A stretch of 64,000 nucleotides of DNA from Rhodospirillaceae bacterium (GTDB taxonomy: Bacteria > Pseudomonadota > Alphaproteobacteria > Rhodospirillales > Rhodospirillaceae), in contig CANJRD010000003.1 in NCBI GenBank assembly GCA_947476695.1, positions 186,001 to 250,000 of the forward strand, read 5' to 3'. Shown here one piece after another: positions 1 through 8,712 of this stretch. The notes beneath the pieces were generated by a model that was not told the DNA's origin, did not search any database, and saw nothing but the letters and a program-made list of their open reading frames with translations. A program made the translations under genes and the position numbers. Position 1 is the stretch's first letter, and every line of letters starts with the position of its first letter.

Positions 1-75
1 GAATTAGCGCGGGGTGGACGTGAGTTATTTACATCCCTACCTTGCCGGTGCGGACGGCCTCTCCACAAGAGGCGC

Positions 76-84
76 TGATATAAT
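76..84 (+). promoter_or_regulatory. Extended -10 promoter for dadA
   Basis: The string TGATATAAT is a consensus -10 hexamer preceded by the TG of an extended -10 element, which can compensate for a poor -35. No good -35 lies 16-18 bases upstream. It lies 47 bases before the dadA start codon. A small GCCTCT/AGAGGC hairpin (57-73) precedes it. Confidence 0.5.
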
Positions 85-131
85 TCGACCGCGCGGCGTG
101 GACGATCGCACGCGCGTTTAGGAGTTCTTAC

Positions 132-1394
132 GTGCAGGTTCTTGTGCTTGGCGCCGGCGTTGTCGGCACCACCACGGCCTACTTCCTGGCCGAGGCGGGA
201 CATCGGGTCACGGTCATCGACCGCGAACCCGCCCCTGCGCGCGAGACCAGCTTCGCCAACGGCGGCCAGATCTCGGCCTGCCACGCCAAACCGTGGGCCG
301 GCCCGGGCGTGCCGTGGCAAGCCTTCAAGTGGATGTTCGCACCGGATGCACCGTTGCTGATGAAGCCGCTGCGCTGGGACCCTTCGCTGTGGCGCTGGGG
401 ACTTCAGTTCCTCGCCAACTGCACGACCGAGCGCGCACGCGTGAACATGGATCGCACGTTGCGCGTGGCGCTCTACAGCCGCGCCGTGCTCAAGGCGCTG
501 CGCCAGCACACCAACATTCAGTACGCGCAGGAGCTGCGCGGCATCCTGCACATCTATCGTACGACTGAGTCTTTCGCCGAGGGTCGCGCCACCGGCGCAA
601 TGCTGGCGCAACTTGGTTTGCCGCAGGACGTGATGACGCGGGCCGAATGCATCGCGGTCGAGCCGGCCTTGCGCGATGCGCCACATCTCGCCGGCGGCTT
701 GATGAGCCCCGACGATGAAAGCGGCGACGCGCACCTCTTCACCGAACAACTGGCGGGTCTCGCGCGCAAGCTCGGCGTCAATTTCCATTTCGGCGAGACC
801 GTGCAGACGCTCGAGCGCGAACGCGGCTGCATCTCCGGTGTCGTCACCGACCGCACGCGTTACACGCCCGATGCGGTGGTCCTATGCCTCGGCACTCACA
901 GCCCCACGTTCGTGAAGCCGCTGGGCATCACTTTGCCGATCTATCCCGCCAAAGGCTATTCGATCAGCATCGAGATCGAGCAGCCCGATGCTGCGCCGCA
1001 CGTCAGCATTACTGACGAGACGAAGTATCTCGTGTTCACGCGACTGGGAAATCGCTTGCGCGTCGCGGGCACGGCTGAACTTGCGGGTTGGGATATGCGC
1101 CTCGATCCACGCCGCGTCGCGCCGCTGGTGGCAAGCGCGCAGGAACTGTTCCCGCGCGCATCCTCCTATCGCGATTTGAACGCCTGGTCGGGCCTGCGGC
1201 CGACGACACCGGACTCCGTGCCCGTTCTCGGCGCGACGCCCTACGACAACCTGTTCCTGAACACAGGTCACGGCACTCTGGGTTGGACGATGGCCTGCGG
1301 CTCGGGCAAGGCGATTGCCGATCTGATTTCCGGGCGTACGCCGGAGATCGATCTCAACGGATTGGGGTTGGATCGGTTCGGCGGCGGACGTTAA
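132..1394 (+). CDS. dadA: D-amino acid dehydrogenase, FAD-dependent (DadA-like)
   Basis: A 420-residue FAD oxidoreductase of the DadA/DAO family that oxidises D-amino acids, typically D-alanine, to 2-oxo acids and passes electrons to the respiratory chain at the inner face of the membrane. The N-terminus carries a dinucleotide fold with GAGVVG at residues 7-12 and the acidic end of beta-2 in VTVID. The family-typical SFANGGQIS stretch follows near residue 40. A C-terminal segment with GLRPTTPDSVPVLG and the GHGTLGWTMACGSGK stretch closes the FAD site. The start is GTG at 132 with AGGAG seven bases upstream. The length matches the family. There is no adjacent alanine racemase or Lrp regulator, so substrate preference is inferred. 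Confidence 0.88.
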   Translation: MQVLVLGAGVVGTTTAYFLAEAGHRVTVIDREPAPARETSFANGGQISACHAKPWAGPGVPWQAFKWMFAPDAPLLMKPLRWDPSLWRWGLQFLANCTTERARVNMDRTLRVALYSRAVLKALRQHTNIQYAQELRGILHIYRTTESFAEGRATGAMLAQLGLPQDVMTRAECIAVEPALRDAPHLAGGLMSPDDESGDAHLFTEQLAGLARKLGVNFHFGETVQTLERERGCISGVVTDRTRYTPDAVVLCLGTHSPTFVKPLGITLPIYPAKGYSISIEIEQPDAAPHVSITDETKYLVFTRLGNRLRVAGTAELAGWDMRLDPRRVAPLVASAQELFPRASSYRDLNAWSGLRPTTPDSVPVLGATPYDNLFLNTGHGTLGWTMACGSGKAIADLISGRTPEIDLNGLGLDRFGGGR

Positions 1395-1400
1395 GACCGC

Positions 1401-1598
1401 TTACTGCTCGAATAACGGCGCTCGTGCGCCGTAGCCGCAATCGCATTTGTCGCTGGGCTTGGCGAGCGTCGCCGCCAAAGGGGCGTTCTTCACGCCGGGC
1501 TCGCTCGGTTCCCAACGGAACACCGCGCCGCATCGGTCGCAGGTTTGCGCCGGCGGCAAAGACGGCAGCTTGGAAGCATCAGGCTTTCGCGTACTCAT
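1401..1598 (-). CDS. Small zinc-ribbon-like hypothetical protein
   Basis: A 65-residue protein with a CDRCG knuckle near residue 20 and a second CDCG knuckle near residue 53, consistent with a treble-clef or zinc-ribbon metal site (inference). The start ATG has a very strong ribosome binding site (AGGAGGAGGGG) just upstream, which argues for a real gene despite its size. It lies 20 bases downstream of the histidine kinase gene on the same strand and converges on dadA. I do not recognise a named family. It may be co-transcribed with the kinase. Confidence 0.65.
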   Translation of the reverse strand: MSTRKPDASKLPSLPPAQTCDRCGAVFRWEPSEPGVKNAPLAATLAKPSDKCDCGYGARAPLFEQ

Positions 1599-1618
1599 AT
1601 TTCCCCTCCTCCTGCGGA

Positions 1619-4468
1619 CTACGCGACCGGTGCAACGGCCTCCCCCAGCACTTCGCGCAGCTTCACGGCAATGTCCTGACGGCGGAACGGCTTCGAGATG
1701 AAATGGATACCCGCGTCGAGCTTGCCGTCGTGAATGATCGCCTCTTCACTATAGCCGGACATGTACAGCACCGGCATTTCCGGCCGCAGCTGCTTGACCC
1801 GCTGCGCCACGCCGCGACCATTGATGCCGCCAGCGAGCATGATGTCGGTCAGCAAAAGATCGGCCTGCACGCCGTCATCCACCATCTTGATCGCCTCGGG
1901 TCCGGTGCTGCAGGGAATAATACCATAGCCGAGGCTCTTGAGCGTCTCCGACAGATGCTCGCGCACCAGTTCGTCGTCCTCGACCAGAAGGATGGTTTCG
2001 CGACCGGTCGGGATGACGCCGGGGCCGGCGATCACCGCCTGGGGAAGCGAATCTTCCTGCGCACGCGGCAGATACATACGCACTGTCGTGCCCTGCCCGA
2101 CTTCGGTATCGATGCGGACGTAACCGCCCGATTGGCGCACGAAGCCGTAGACCATGCTCAGGCCGAGACCTGAGCCAGCGCCCACCGCTTTGGTGGTGAA
2201 GAATGGATCGAAGGCGCGGCTGCGCACTTCGTTCGTCATCCCCGTCCCGGTATCGCCGACGGCTACCATCACGTAGTCGCCCGCGACGATCGGCGTATCG
2301 TCGATCTGGCCGCCGTCGAGATGGGCGTTGCTGGTTTCGATCGTCAGCATGCCGCCATTCGGCATCGCATCGCGTGCATTGAGCGCAAGATTGAGCAACG
2401 CGTTCTCCATCTGCGTCGGATCGATACTCGCCCGCCACAGACTGCTGCTGCGTTGCAACTTAATGCTTACGGCCTCGCCGATCGTCCGGTGCAGTAAGTC
2501 CTCGACGCTCCGGGTCAACACATTGACGTCGACCGGTCGCGGCGCCAGCGCCTGACGACGCGCGAAGGCCAACAAACGCGCAACTAGGGTCGCACCCCGT
2601 ACGGCGGCGTCGCGCGCCACTTCGGCGATGCGCTTAAGACGCGGCTGAGGGTCGAGCGCGTCGACCAGCAGGTCGACATTGCCCAGCACGACGGTCAGCA
2701 GGTTGTTGAAGTCGTGCGCGATCCCGCCCGTTAGCTGACCGATGGCTTGCATTTTCTGCGCCTGGCGCAGCTTGCTTTCGGTCTCGACGCGTTGCGTGAT
2801 GTCGCGGATGTAGACGCTGATTCCATCGATGGTCGGGAATGCACGCACGTCGGCCCAGCGCGTGCCGGTCCCGGTTTCATACTCGTATTCGAATTCGACC
2901 GGGACTTGCTCTTTGGCCACGCGTTCAAATCGTTTTTGTATGGGCGACGCCGTCGGCACCACGTCCCAAATGACCCGGCCGATAAGGTCCTCACGCGGGC
3001 GCGCAATCAACGCAAGTGCATTGTCGTTGAGGAATGTGAACCGCCAGGAATGATCGAGGGTGTACACGCCTTCCGACATGGTCGCGAAGACGTCTTCGAT
3101 CTGATGTCGCGCTTCCGCTTCTTCGGCGCGCGCACGTTCGGCCTGGACGGCAAGCCGGTGGCTTTCCGCCAGCAACTCGACGTTCTCCAGCGCGACCGTC
3201 CCGATAAGCGCGATCTGGGACAACACCGCCGTATCTTGCGACGACAAGAGCGGTCCCTCGGCGCGCGTCACATCCAGTGTGCCCAGAACGCGCCCGCCTT
3301 TGGCTTGCAGCGGCAGCGTGATGCGGCGTGCTTCAATCACCGGCTCACGCTGCGCGCCCGTGCGTTCCAGGGCGAACCGAACCTCTGCGACAGCGCCAGG
3401 TACAAGTTCCTGCACGGTGCGCCGCAAGCCGGCAACAAGCCCCGCCCCGGTATGGATAGAAGCAATCTCGCTCGAGGCCGTCGCCAGGCGATTGAGGCGT
3501 ACCGCAAAGCGCTCGCGCTCGCGCTCGCGCCCCGACAAGTAGCGGTTCGCCAACAGCATCAATAGAATGAGGACCATGATGACGACCGCAGCCGCGGCGG
3601 CCTCGGTGAAGGCCGTGCGTTTCCAGCCGGCCAGTAAATCGTCCAACGACAAGCCGACCGAGACGACAAGGTCGATTTCCGGCACGTCCCTGAAAGCGGT
3701 GAGCCGCACAATGTTGTCGGTGACATAGGTCGAGAAAACCTCGCCGCTGCCTTGGCCGCTCAGGTAAGCCCGGAATACCGGATTGCTCACCGAACGCCCG
3801 AGAAGGTTTTCCTCCAGCGGGTAGCGCAACAGCACCGTGCCGTCATGGCGCAGCACGGAGATGATGCCCTGTGCGCCCATGTCCAGGCTGCGGTAGAAGT
3901 TCACGAAGCTGTCGACCGAGAGACTTCCTTCGACCGTTCCCAGGAACTGACCGTCGCGGGATTCGATACGACGGGTGATAATCATCACCAATTTTCCGGC
4001 AGCGGGGCCGATTTGCGACCGATGCGGCGGCGCGACGGTGAACTCCCGCCCCTCTCGCGCCGCAATGAAGGCAGGTCGGTCGGATAGATCCCGCGGCTCG
4101 GGATCATCCTCGAAAGAAGACGAGACGATCCGGCCGTTCTTATCGAACACGATAATGGCGAACACGCCTTCGGCTGACGCCGCGCGATTGCGTAAAACTT
4201 GATGTGACTGCGCCTTGCGGCTTGGGTCGAGCAGTGGCGGCACCACATCCGGCCCGCTGAGCACCTGAAGGATCAAATCGACGGCGCGGAGGGATTGCCG
4301 CGTATGCTGCGCCAGCGTGCTGGCCAGGTTGCGCGCAGAGCGCGTCCCCGTCTGGATCGTCTCCTGCCGCGCGACCTGGATCTGCAGCCCGATAAGCACG
4401 GCGATGACGATACCGACCAAAGCCGCCAGCGTCAGAAGCACGTAACGCGCGTTAATCAACTTGCTCAT
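1619..4468 (-). CDS. Membrane hybrid sensor histidine kinase with receiver domain
   Basis: A 949-residue hybrid kinase. Order of parts: TM1 (about 10-30); a periplasmic PDC/Cache-like sensor (about 40-280); TM2 (about 288-308); a GAF-like segment (about 325-430); a PAS domain (about 450-560); the dimerisation/phosphoacceptor domain with His585 in GGIAHDFNN; the ATPase domain with N-box Asn697, GDTGTGM and GSGLGLSMVYG; and a C-terminal receiver with acidic pocket VEDDE near 829-833, phospho-acceptor Asp875 and Lys926. Its partner regulator is not adjacent and the ligand is unknown. It is divergent from the gene at 4563, with about 94 bases between the start codons. All catalytic residues are present, so it should be active. 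Confidence 0.9.
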   Translation of the reverse strand: MSKLINARYVLLTLAALVGIVIAVLIGLQIQVARQETIQTGTRSARNLASTLAQHTRQSLRAVDLILQVLSGPDVVPPLLDPSRKAQSHQVLRNRAASAEGVFAIIVFDKNGRIVSSSFEDDPEPRDLSDRPAFIAAREGREFTVAPPHRSQIGPAAGKLVMIITRRIESRDGQFLGTVEGSLSVDSFVNFYRSLDMGAQGIISVLRHDGTVLLRYPLEENLLGRSVSNPVFRAYLSGQGSGEVFSTYVTDNIVRLTAFRDVPEIDLVVSVGLSLDDLLAGWKRTAFTEAAAAAVVIMVLILLMLLANRYLSGRERERERFAVRLNRLATASSEIASIHTGAGLVAGLRRTVQELVPGAVAEVRFALERTGAQREPVIEARRITLPLQAKGGRVLGTLDVTRAEGPLLSSQDTAVLSQIALIGTVALENVELLAESHRLAVQAERARAEEAEARHQIEDVFATMSEGVYTLDHSWRFTFLNDNALALIARPREDLIGRVIWDVVPTASPIQKRFERVAKEQVPVEFEYEYETGTGTRWADVRAFPTIDGISVYIRDITQRVETESKLRQAQKMQAIGQLTGGIAHDFNNLLTVVLGNVDLLVDALDPQPRLKRIAEVARDAAVRGATLVARLLAFARRQALAPRPVDVNVLTRSVEDLLHRTIGEAVSIKLQRSSSLWRASIDPTQMENALLNLALNARDAMPNGGMLTIETSNAHLDGGQIDDTPIVAGDYVMVAVGDTGTGMTNEVRSRAFDPFFTTKAVGAGSGLGLSMVYGFVRQSGGYVRIDTEVGQGTTVRMYLPRAQEDSLPQAVIAGPGVIPTGRETILLVEDDELVREHLSETLKSLGYGIIPCSTGPEAIKMVDDGVQADLLLTDIMLAGGINGRGVAQRVKQLRPEMPVLYMSGYSEEAIIHDGKLDAGIHFISKPFRRQDIAVKLREVLGEAVAPVA

Positions 4469-4562
4469 CGCGAAGCTATTGCCTTGCCTGCCGGCCGATC
4501 GCGTTGCGGACTTTAGCCAACCCTGTGCGATAATCCCACGCGTTTCCGGAGATAACGCTCAG

Positions 4563-4988
4563 ATGTCGCTTCTTGATTTCCTCGGCCTTGGCAGCCGCCG
4601 GCGCACCGCTTTGAGAGGCTTCGATGCCGCCCTGGTGGCCGGCGAGGTCAATCCTGCCTACGTCGACGATGGCATGCGCTACATCATCTACAAATGGGCC
4701 ACCGAGGAAGAAGCCGCGTTCGGGCTCGATCCCAGCCACCTGGATCGCCGCATGATCGAGGCGGCCGGTGTGCTGTCGTACTGCGTTCTGGGACCGACCG
4801 AGATGGAAAGCATCTTCGGGCCCGAGGCGCGGAAACGCGGCGAGGACGTCATGGCGCGCGCCCTCGCCCCCGACGGGGACGAGACGTTTGAAGCCCGCAT
4901 CGTGAAACTTGCGCTGGCCCGTGGCATCGCCGCCGCCGAGATCGCCGAACAGGTTGAACTCGCCGAAACTAACGACGCGGTTTCGTGA
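4563..4988 (+). CDS. Hypothetical protein, 141 aa
   Basis: An acidic, largely alpha-helical soluble protein (141 residues) beginning MSLLDFLGLGSRRR. An ATG further upstream at 4461 is open, but 4563 is preferred because GGAGAT lies nine bases before it and the upstream extension overlaps the divergent kinase start. No signal peptide, membrane segment or motif was recognised. Its last 20 bases overlap the tail of the convergent gene 4969-5673. Function unknown. Confidence 0.6.
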   Translation: MSLLDFLGLGSRRRTALRGFDAALVAGEVNPAYVDDGMRYIIYKWATEEEAAFGLDPSHLDRRMIEAAGVLSYCVLGPTEMESIFGPEARKRGEDVMARALAPDGDETFEARIVKLALARGIAAAEIAEQVELAETNDAVS

Positions 4989-5673
4989 TCGGAACTTTGC
5001 GCTCATGCAGGCGTGCGCGCATGCCGAACGACAGCGCCTGACATTCGACGCCAAGTTCCTGGCCCTTGCCTGGCTTCGGCATACCAAGCACGACCGAGGG
5101 CGTCTCTTCATAAAGCCGGTAAACGATCTGCGGCAGCCAGACGTCCTGTGTCGGCGCCTTCTGCCCGGCCTTCTCGAATTCCGCGGCGGAATCGAAGAAG
5201 TGGGCCGCGCCGCCGCCGTAGATGTGCTTGCCGACGATCACGGCGCGCGGATAGCCCGGATGATCGAGATATTCCGCTGCGGCGCGGATGATGATGCCGT
5301 CGTCGTTGTTGCGGCGCTCGATAACGATCACGCGCGGCACGGTGCCGAACTCAGCTTCCTGATGGAACTTCTCGCGCGCAGCGGCCGCGGCGATCCACCG
5401 GATGTTCTCCCGGAAGAATTCACGGCCGTGCGGCTTGGCGAAATAACGCCACAAGAAGTCGTACGCGAGGGTCCGGCGCTGCTCGACGTCGTTCACGTCG
5501 GTTTTCGCGTAAGCCAAAGCGGGCAGCAGGAAGTGATCGGCAGCGCGGTGATAGTCGCCCTCAGATAGGTACGTGAACCCGAACCCCGAGCTCTCTTTCA
5601 CGCGCACCAGAATTACGTCGGGATGATTTCTCTTACGTTCCGGCACCTTAGAGGACCCCCGTTGCAGCGACAT
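4969..5673 (-). CDS. Hypothetical protein, about 234 aa
   Basis: A soluble protein of about 234 residues with no recognised family. Features include a well-formed hydrophobic core pattern, conserved-looking aromatic clusters (residues around YDFLWRYF and GREFF) and a basic C-terminus. The open frame extends to an ATG at 5709, but 5673 (MSLQRGSS) is preferred because the longer form runs into the start of the divergent gene. No clear Shine-Dalgarno precedes either start. It is tail-to-tail with the gene at 4563. Function unknown. Confidence 0.55.
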   Translation of the reverse strand: MSLQRGSSKVPERKRNHPDVILVRVKESSGFGFTYLSEGDYHRAADHFLLPALAYAKTDVNDVEQRRTLAYDFLWRYFAKPHGREFFRENIRWIAAAAAREKFHQEAEFGTVPRVIVIERRNNDDGIIIRAAAEYLDHPGYPRAVIVGKHIYGGGAAHFFDSAAEFEKAGQKAPTQDVWLPQIVYRLYEETPSVVLGMPKPGKGQELGVECQALSFGMRARLHERKVPITKPRR

Positions 5674-5702
5674 GCAACCATATAGCTTGACGCGGCGTAT
5701 GT

Positions 5703-6371
5703 ATGGCAAGCCTCGCCACTATATACGGTAACGCAATGAATGCGTTGAGCCAAACTTCATCGCTTAAATCGTGTGAGCCGGCGACTGCAGCGCGGCATTT
5801 CCTGACCGCGATGGTCAGAGCCGCCGCCAACACCTTCCCAGCCTGGCAAAACACGCTCAAGACAGCCGTCGATGAACGTCGGGTTCCCTATGAGGCACGG
5901 CGTGCCGCCGTCGATATCCAGCCGCTGCTGGACTATCACTTCGCCGGCGTCGTCGGCATGGATGCGGCCAATATCCGCGCCCTTTTCCCGGCCGATATGG
6001 CGCACGAACTTCTGGCGCAGATTGCCGAACAAGTGGACGCCTTCACCGAACGCCGCGACCGTCTGGTCTCCGCCGTCGTGTTCGACATCGTCGGCGAGGT
6101 AAGCCTGCTGCAATCGTGGCAACACCGGCTGCCGCACGATGAGGTCGTGCGGATCGTTCTGGAACGCATCGGCTGGAACACGACCCCGGAAATGAAGCCG
6201 CTGTTCGACGATATCCTTTTCCGCCACCAGCTGGCGGAACCCCTCGCCTGCGGCGTGCCGCAGTGGTGGGCCGCCTTCCAGCGGAAATTCGTGGTCGCCA
6301 AGGTCGGCGCACCGCCGGTGCAGCAAGCCATGACCGCGGTGCAGGCCCGCGCTGCGCGCCGCCTGATCTAA
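5703..6371 (+). CDS. Hypothetical protein, about 211-222 aa
   Basis: An all-alpha-looking soluble protein of up to 222 residues, rich in Ala, Arg and acidic residues. I do not recognise a family. The start could be ATG 5703 or ATG 5736 (MNALSQTS); neither has a good ribosome binding site. A TATATA at 5720-5725 lies just before the second start, which would fit transcription with a very short leader if 5736 is correct. It is divergent from the gene at 4969-5673 and convergent with the racemase-fold gene. Function unknown. Confidence 0.55.
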   Translation: MASLATIYGNAMNALSQTSSLKSCEPATAARHFLTAMVRAAANTFPAWQNTLKTAVDERRVPYEARRAAVDIQPLLDYHFAGVVGMDAANIRALFPADMAHELLAQIAEQVDAFTERRDRLVSAVVFDIVGEVSLLQSWQHRLPHDEVVRIVLERIGWNTTPEMKPLFDDILFRHQLAEPLACGVPQWWAAFQRKFVVAKVGAPPVQQAMTAVQARAARRLI

Positions 6372-6400
6372 GGGATCGCCTGATCTGAGCTCGGCGAAGT

Positions 6401-7237
6401 CTACTCCGCCGCCACGACGCAGACCTCACACTCCTCCGTGGTCGGCGGAGTAGACAACGTCAATCCACCACTCACGAGATCGCCAATCGCCGCCAGACGG
6501 TCCGCGGGCACACGCGGATAGGCAACCGCGCTCTGCGCCAGGCCAAGCGAGACCAGCGTTTCGCTCGCCTTGTAACCGGCGGTCATCGGGTCGACGACCG
6601 GCGCCGCAACACGCGCGGCGATCTGCGCAGCGATGGGCGCCATGCAGGTGCAGCCCAAAACGATCGTGTCCGCGCCCCGCGCCAGCGCACCTTCCGCGCT
6701 CGCAACAATGCGATCGATCACGGCGGCGTTGCCGTTTCGCATGTGCGCCACGGGATCGTCAGTCGCCCCGCGGGCTTTCATTTCATCCTGCGCCAGCACA
6801 AAAACAACCTCGGCACAGCGATCGCGTAGACCCGTCGCCGTCAGCCGTTCGTCGAAGATGAATTTCATCGACTCCGGCCAGATAGTGACGATGGCGAACC
6901 GCCGGCCCAGAGTGCTCGCGAGCGACATCGCCGCCTCGCCCGCGCCGACCACCGGGATCGACAGCGCCGAACGCATCTCCGCGATGCCATAGTCACCGAA
7001 CGTATTGATGAACACCGCGTCAAAGCCGGCCTTCGCCGCGCTGACGGCCGTATCGAGATAGCCGACCGCCGCGAGGCCGCGGTCATAGGGCGTTGCCGGG
7101 AAGACGCTGTAGCGTGTTTCAACCAATTCGGGCGCGAAGTCTGGCCCGGCTACCGCCGCAATCTGTGCCGGCGGGGTCGCGGTCCCGGTCTTGGTAAAGC
7201 CGGTTCCCAGGACAGCGACGCGGCGGCGTGCAGTCAT
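6401..7237 (-). CDS. Asp/Glu/hydantoin racemase-superfamily protein with one catalytic Cys missing
   Basis: A 278-residue member of the two-domain aspartate/glutamate/hydantoin racemase superfamily. These enzymes normally use two cysteines for 1,1-proton transfer. The second Cys motif is intact (VLGCTCMAP, Cys196). At the first site the expected Cys is Thr79 (INTFGDYG where hydantoin racemases have a Cys-Phe-x-Asp pattern). One-cysteine members such as arylmalonate decarboxylase exist, so it may be a decarboxylase or isomerase rather than a racemase (inference). No transporter or hydantoinase sits beside it to suggest a substrate. It is convergent with 5703-6371. Confidence 0.72.
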   Translation of the reverse strand: MTARRRVAVLGTGFTKTGTATPPAQIAAVAGPDFAPELVETRYSVFPATPYDRGLAAVGYLDTAVSAAKAGFDAVFINTFGDYGIAEMRSALSIPVVGAGEAAMSLASTLGRRFAIVTIWPESMKFIFDERLTATGLRDRCAEVVFVLAQDEMKARGATDDPVAHMRNGNAAVIDRIVASAEGALARGADTIVLGCTCMAPIAAQIAARVAAPVVDPMTAGYKASETLVSLGLAQSAVAYPRVPADRLAAIGDLVSGGLTLSTPPTTEECEVCVVAAE

Positions 7238-7279
7238 GCGAGTCTCCTCTGGCGGCCGGGAGTTTACCGCAGCGGCTTG

Positions 7280-7705
7280 TTACGGGGATACCTCGATGAT
7301 ACCGATGGGCTCGGCCCGCTCTGGCGTCGGGCAGACGTAGGCGCGCGGTGCGCCTGCTTCGCTCGCGCGGACCGGAACCAGAAGCCAGACCGCCGCCGGA
7401 TCATTGGCCATCGCCAGATCCTGCCGCGACAGTTCGGCGACACCGTTAGGATGAGAATGATAATGGCCGACAATGCGCAGACCGGAACCGCGCAGGCGGC
7501 GCAGGAGATCGAATTGCGCCTGCGGGTCGACCTCGAACCGCGCCTCAGACTGCGCTGCGACGTTCGCGACCGGCACAAGCTCTTGGATAGTGATGGTAGG
7601 CGCGCCGCTGCCGACCAACAGGCCACAGCACTCGTTGGGGAACGCGTCCTCCGCCACGCGTCGCAGCGTCGCAAGGTGTTCGAGCGTCAGCGCGATCTCG
7701 GTCAT
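7280..7705 (-). CDS. JAMM/MPN-domain metalloprotease-like protein
   Basis: A compact protein of about 141 residues consisting of a single JAB1/MPN (JAMM) domain. The zinc motif is complete: Glu in NECCGLL near the N-terminus, then HSHPNGVAELSRQD carrying both His residues, the Ser and the Asp. Bacterial stand-alone JAMM proteins cleave after ubiquitin-like sulfur carriers (for example CysO, ThiS or MoaD-like) in cysteine, thiamine or molybdopterin chemistry. No such carrier or E1-like gene is adjacent, so the substrate is unknown. MTEIALT (7705) is taken as the start; MLPMTE (7714) is also possible. It diverges from rluD with about 40 bases between them. Confidence 0.78.
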   Translation of the reverse strand: MTEIALTLEHLATLRRVAEDAFPNECCGLLVGSGAPTITIQELVPVANVAAQSEARFEVDPQAQFDLLRRLRGSGLRIVGHYHSHPNGVAELSRQDLAMANDPAAVWLLVPVRASEAGAPRAYVCPTPERAEPIGIIEVSP

Positions 7706-7746
7706 GGGCAGCATGTTCAACGGCCCCGGCCGCAACGGCAAGCGTC

Positions 7747-8712
7747 ATGACTGACCACGCCCTCACCGTGCCGGATGACGCGCACGGCATCCGGCTGGAC
7801 AAATGGCTGGCGGACAATGTGCCGGAACTCTCGCGCGCCCGCGCGCAAAGCCTGATCGATGGAGGTGCCGTCGCCATTGCGGGCCATGTCGTTGACGATT
7901 CCGCGCGCAAGGTGAAAGCCGGTGAAAAGATCACGATTGCGGTGCCGGCGCCGATAGCCCTGGACCTTCCCGCGCAACCGATGGACCTCGACGTCGTCTT
8001 TGAGGACGAAGACCTCATCGTGGTCAACAAGCCGGCCGGATTGGTCGTGCATCCCGCGGTCGGAAACTACGACGGCACTTTGGTGAACGCCTTGCTTGCC
8101 CATTGCGGCGACAGCTTGCGCGGAATCGGTGGCGTCCTCCGACCCGGCATCGTCCACCGGATCGACAAGGACACCAGCGGCCTTCTGGTCGTCGCCAAGA
8201 CCGCCGCAGCCCACGCCGGCCTTGCTGAACAATTCGCCGCGCATGACATCGAACGGCGATACGATGCTTTGGTGTGGGGCGTGCCGACACCGCTACGTGG
8301 CGTCATCAATGCGGCCATCGGCCGCAGCCCGCACGACCGGCAGAAGATGGCCGTCCTGAAACGCGGCGGCAAAGAGGCCGAAACCGGCTACGCTGTCGTC
8401 GCGGCTTACGGCGTACTCGCCGCGCAGGTGCAGTGCGCCTTGAAGACGGGCCGCACCCACCAAATCCGCGTCCACATGTCGTCTCGCGGTCATCCGCTGA
8501 TCGGCGACCAGATATATGGCCGCAATCGCAAGCTGCCCAAGAGCACGCCGCCGGATGTCGTCGACGCCGTCATGGGTTTCGAACGTCAGGCGCTGCACGC
8601 CGCGACGCTCGGGTTCATTCACCCGACAACAGGCAAGTCCTTACGCTTCGCGCGTCCCGCACCGGACGATTTCAAAAAGCTGGAAAACGCGCTCGCAAAA
8701 CTCGCGGTCTAG
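7747..8712 (+). CDS. rluD: RluD-family 23S rRNA pseudouridine synthase
   Basis: A 321-residue pseudouridine synthase of the RluA/RluD family that isomerises uridines in 23S rRNA helix 69 during ribosome assembly. An N-terminal S4 RNA-binding domain (about 13-75) precedes the catalytic domain. The signature HRIDKDTSG (137-145) contains the catalytic Asp140, and the KTGRTHQIRVH motif lies near residue 237. The length is typical. The stop codon overlaps the stop of the convergent membrane-protein gene. RluC or RluA specificity cannot be excluded from sequence alone. Confidence 0.88.
   Translation: MTDHALTVPDDAHGIRLDKWLADNVPELSRARAQSLIDGGAVAIAGHVVDDSARKVKAGEKITIAVPAPIALDLPAQPMDLDVVFEDEDLIVVNKPAGLVVHPAVGNYDGTLVNALLAHCGDSLRGIGGVLRPGIVHRIDKDTSGLLVVAKTAAAHAGLAEQFAAHDIERRYDALVWGVPTPLRGVINAAIGRSPHDRQKMAVLKRGGKEAETGYAVVAAYGVLAAQVQCALKTGRTHQIRVHMSSRGHPLIGDQIYGRNRKLPKSTPPDVVDAVMGFERQALHAATLGFIHPTTGKSLRFARPAPDDFKKLENALAKLAV

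Noticed and set aside
1088-2173. Long plus-strand open frame over dadA and the kinase 3' end
   Set aside because: It is antisense to the kinase and overlaps dadA in another frame, with Arg/Pro-rich content typical of shadow frames in G+C-rich DNA.
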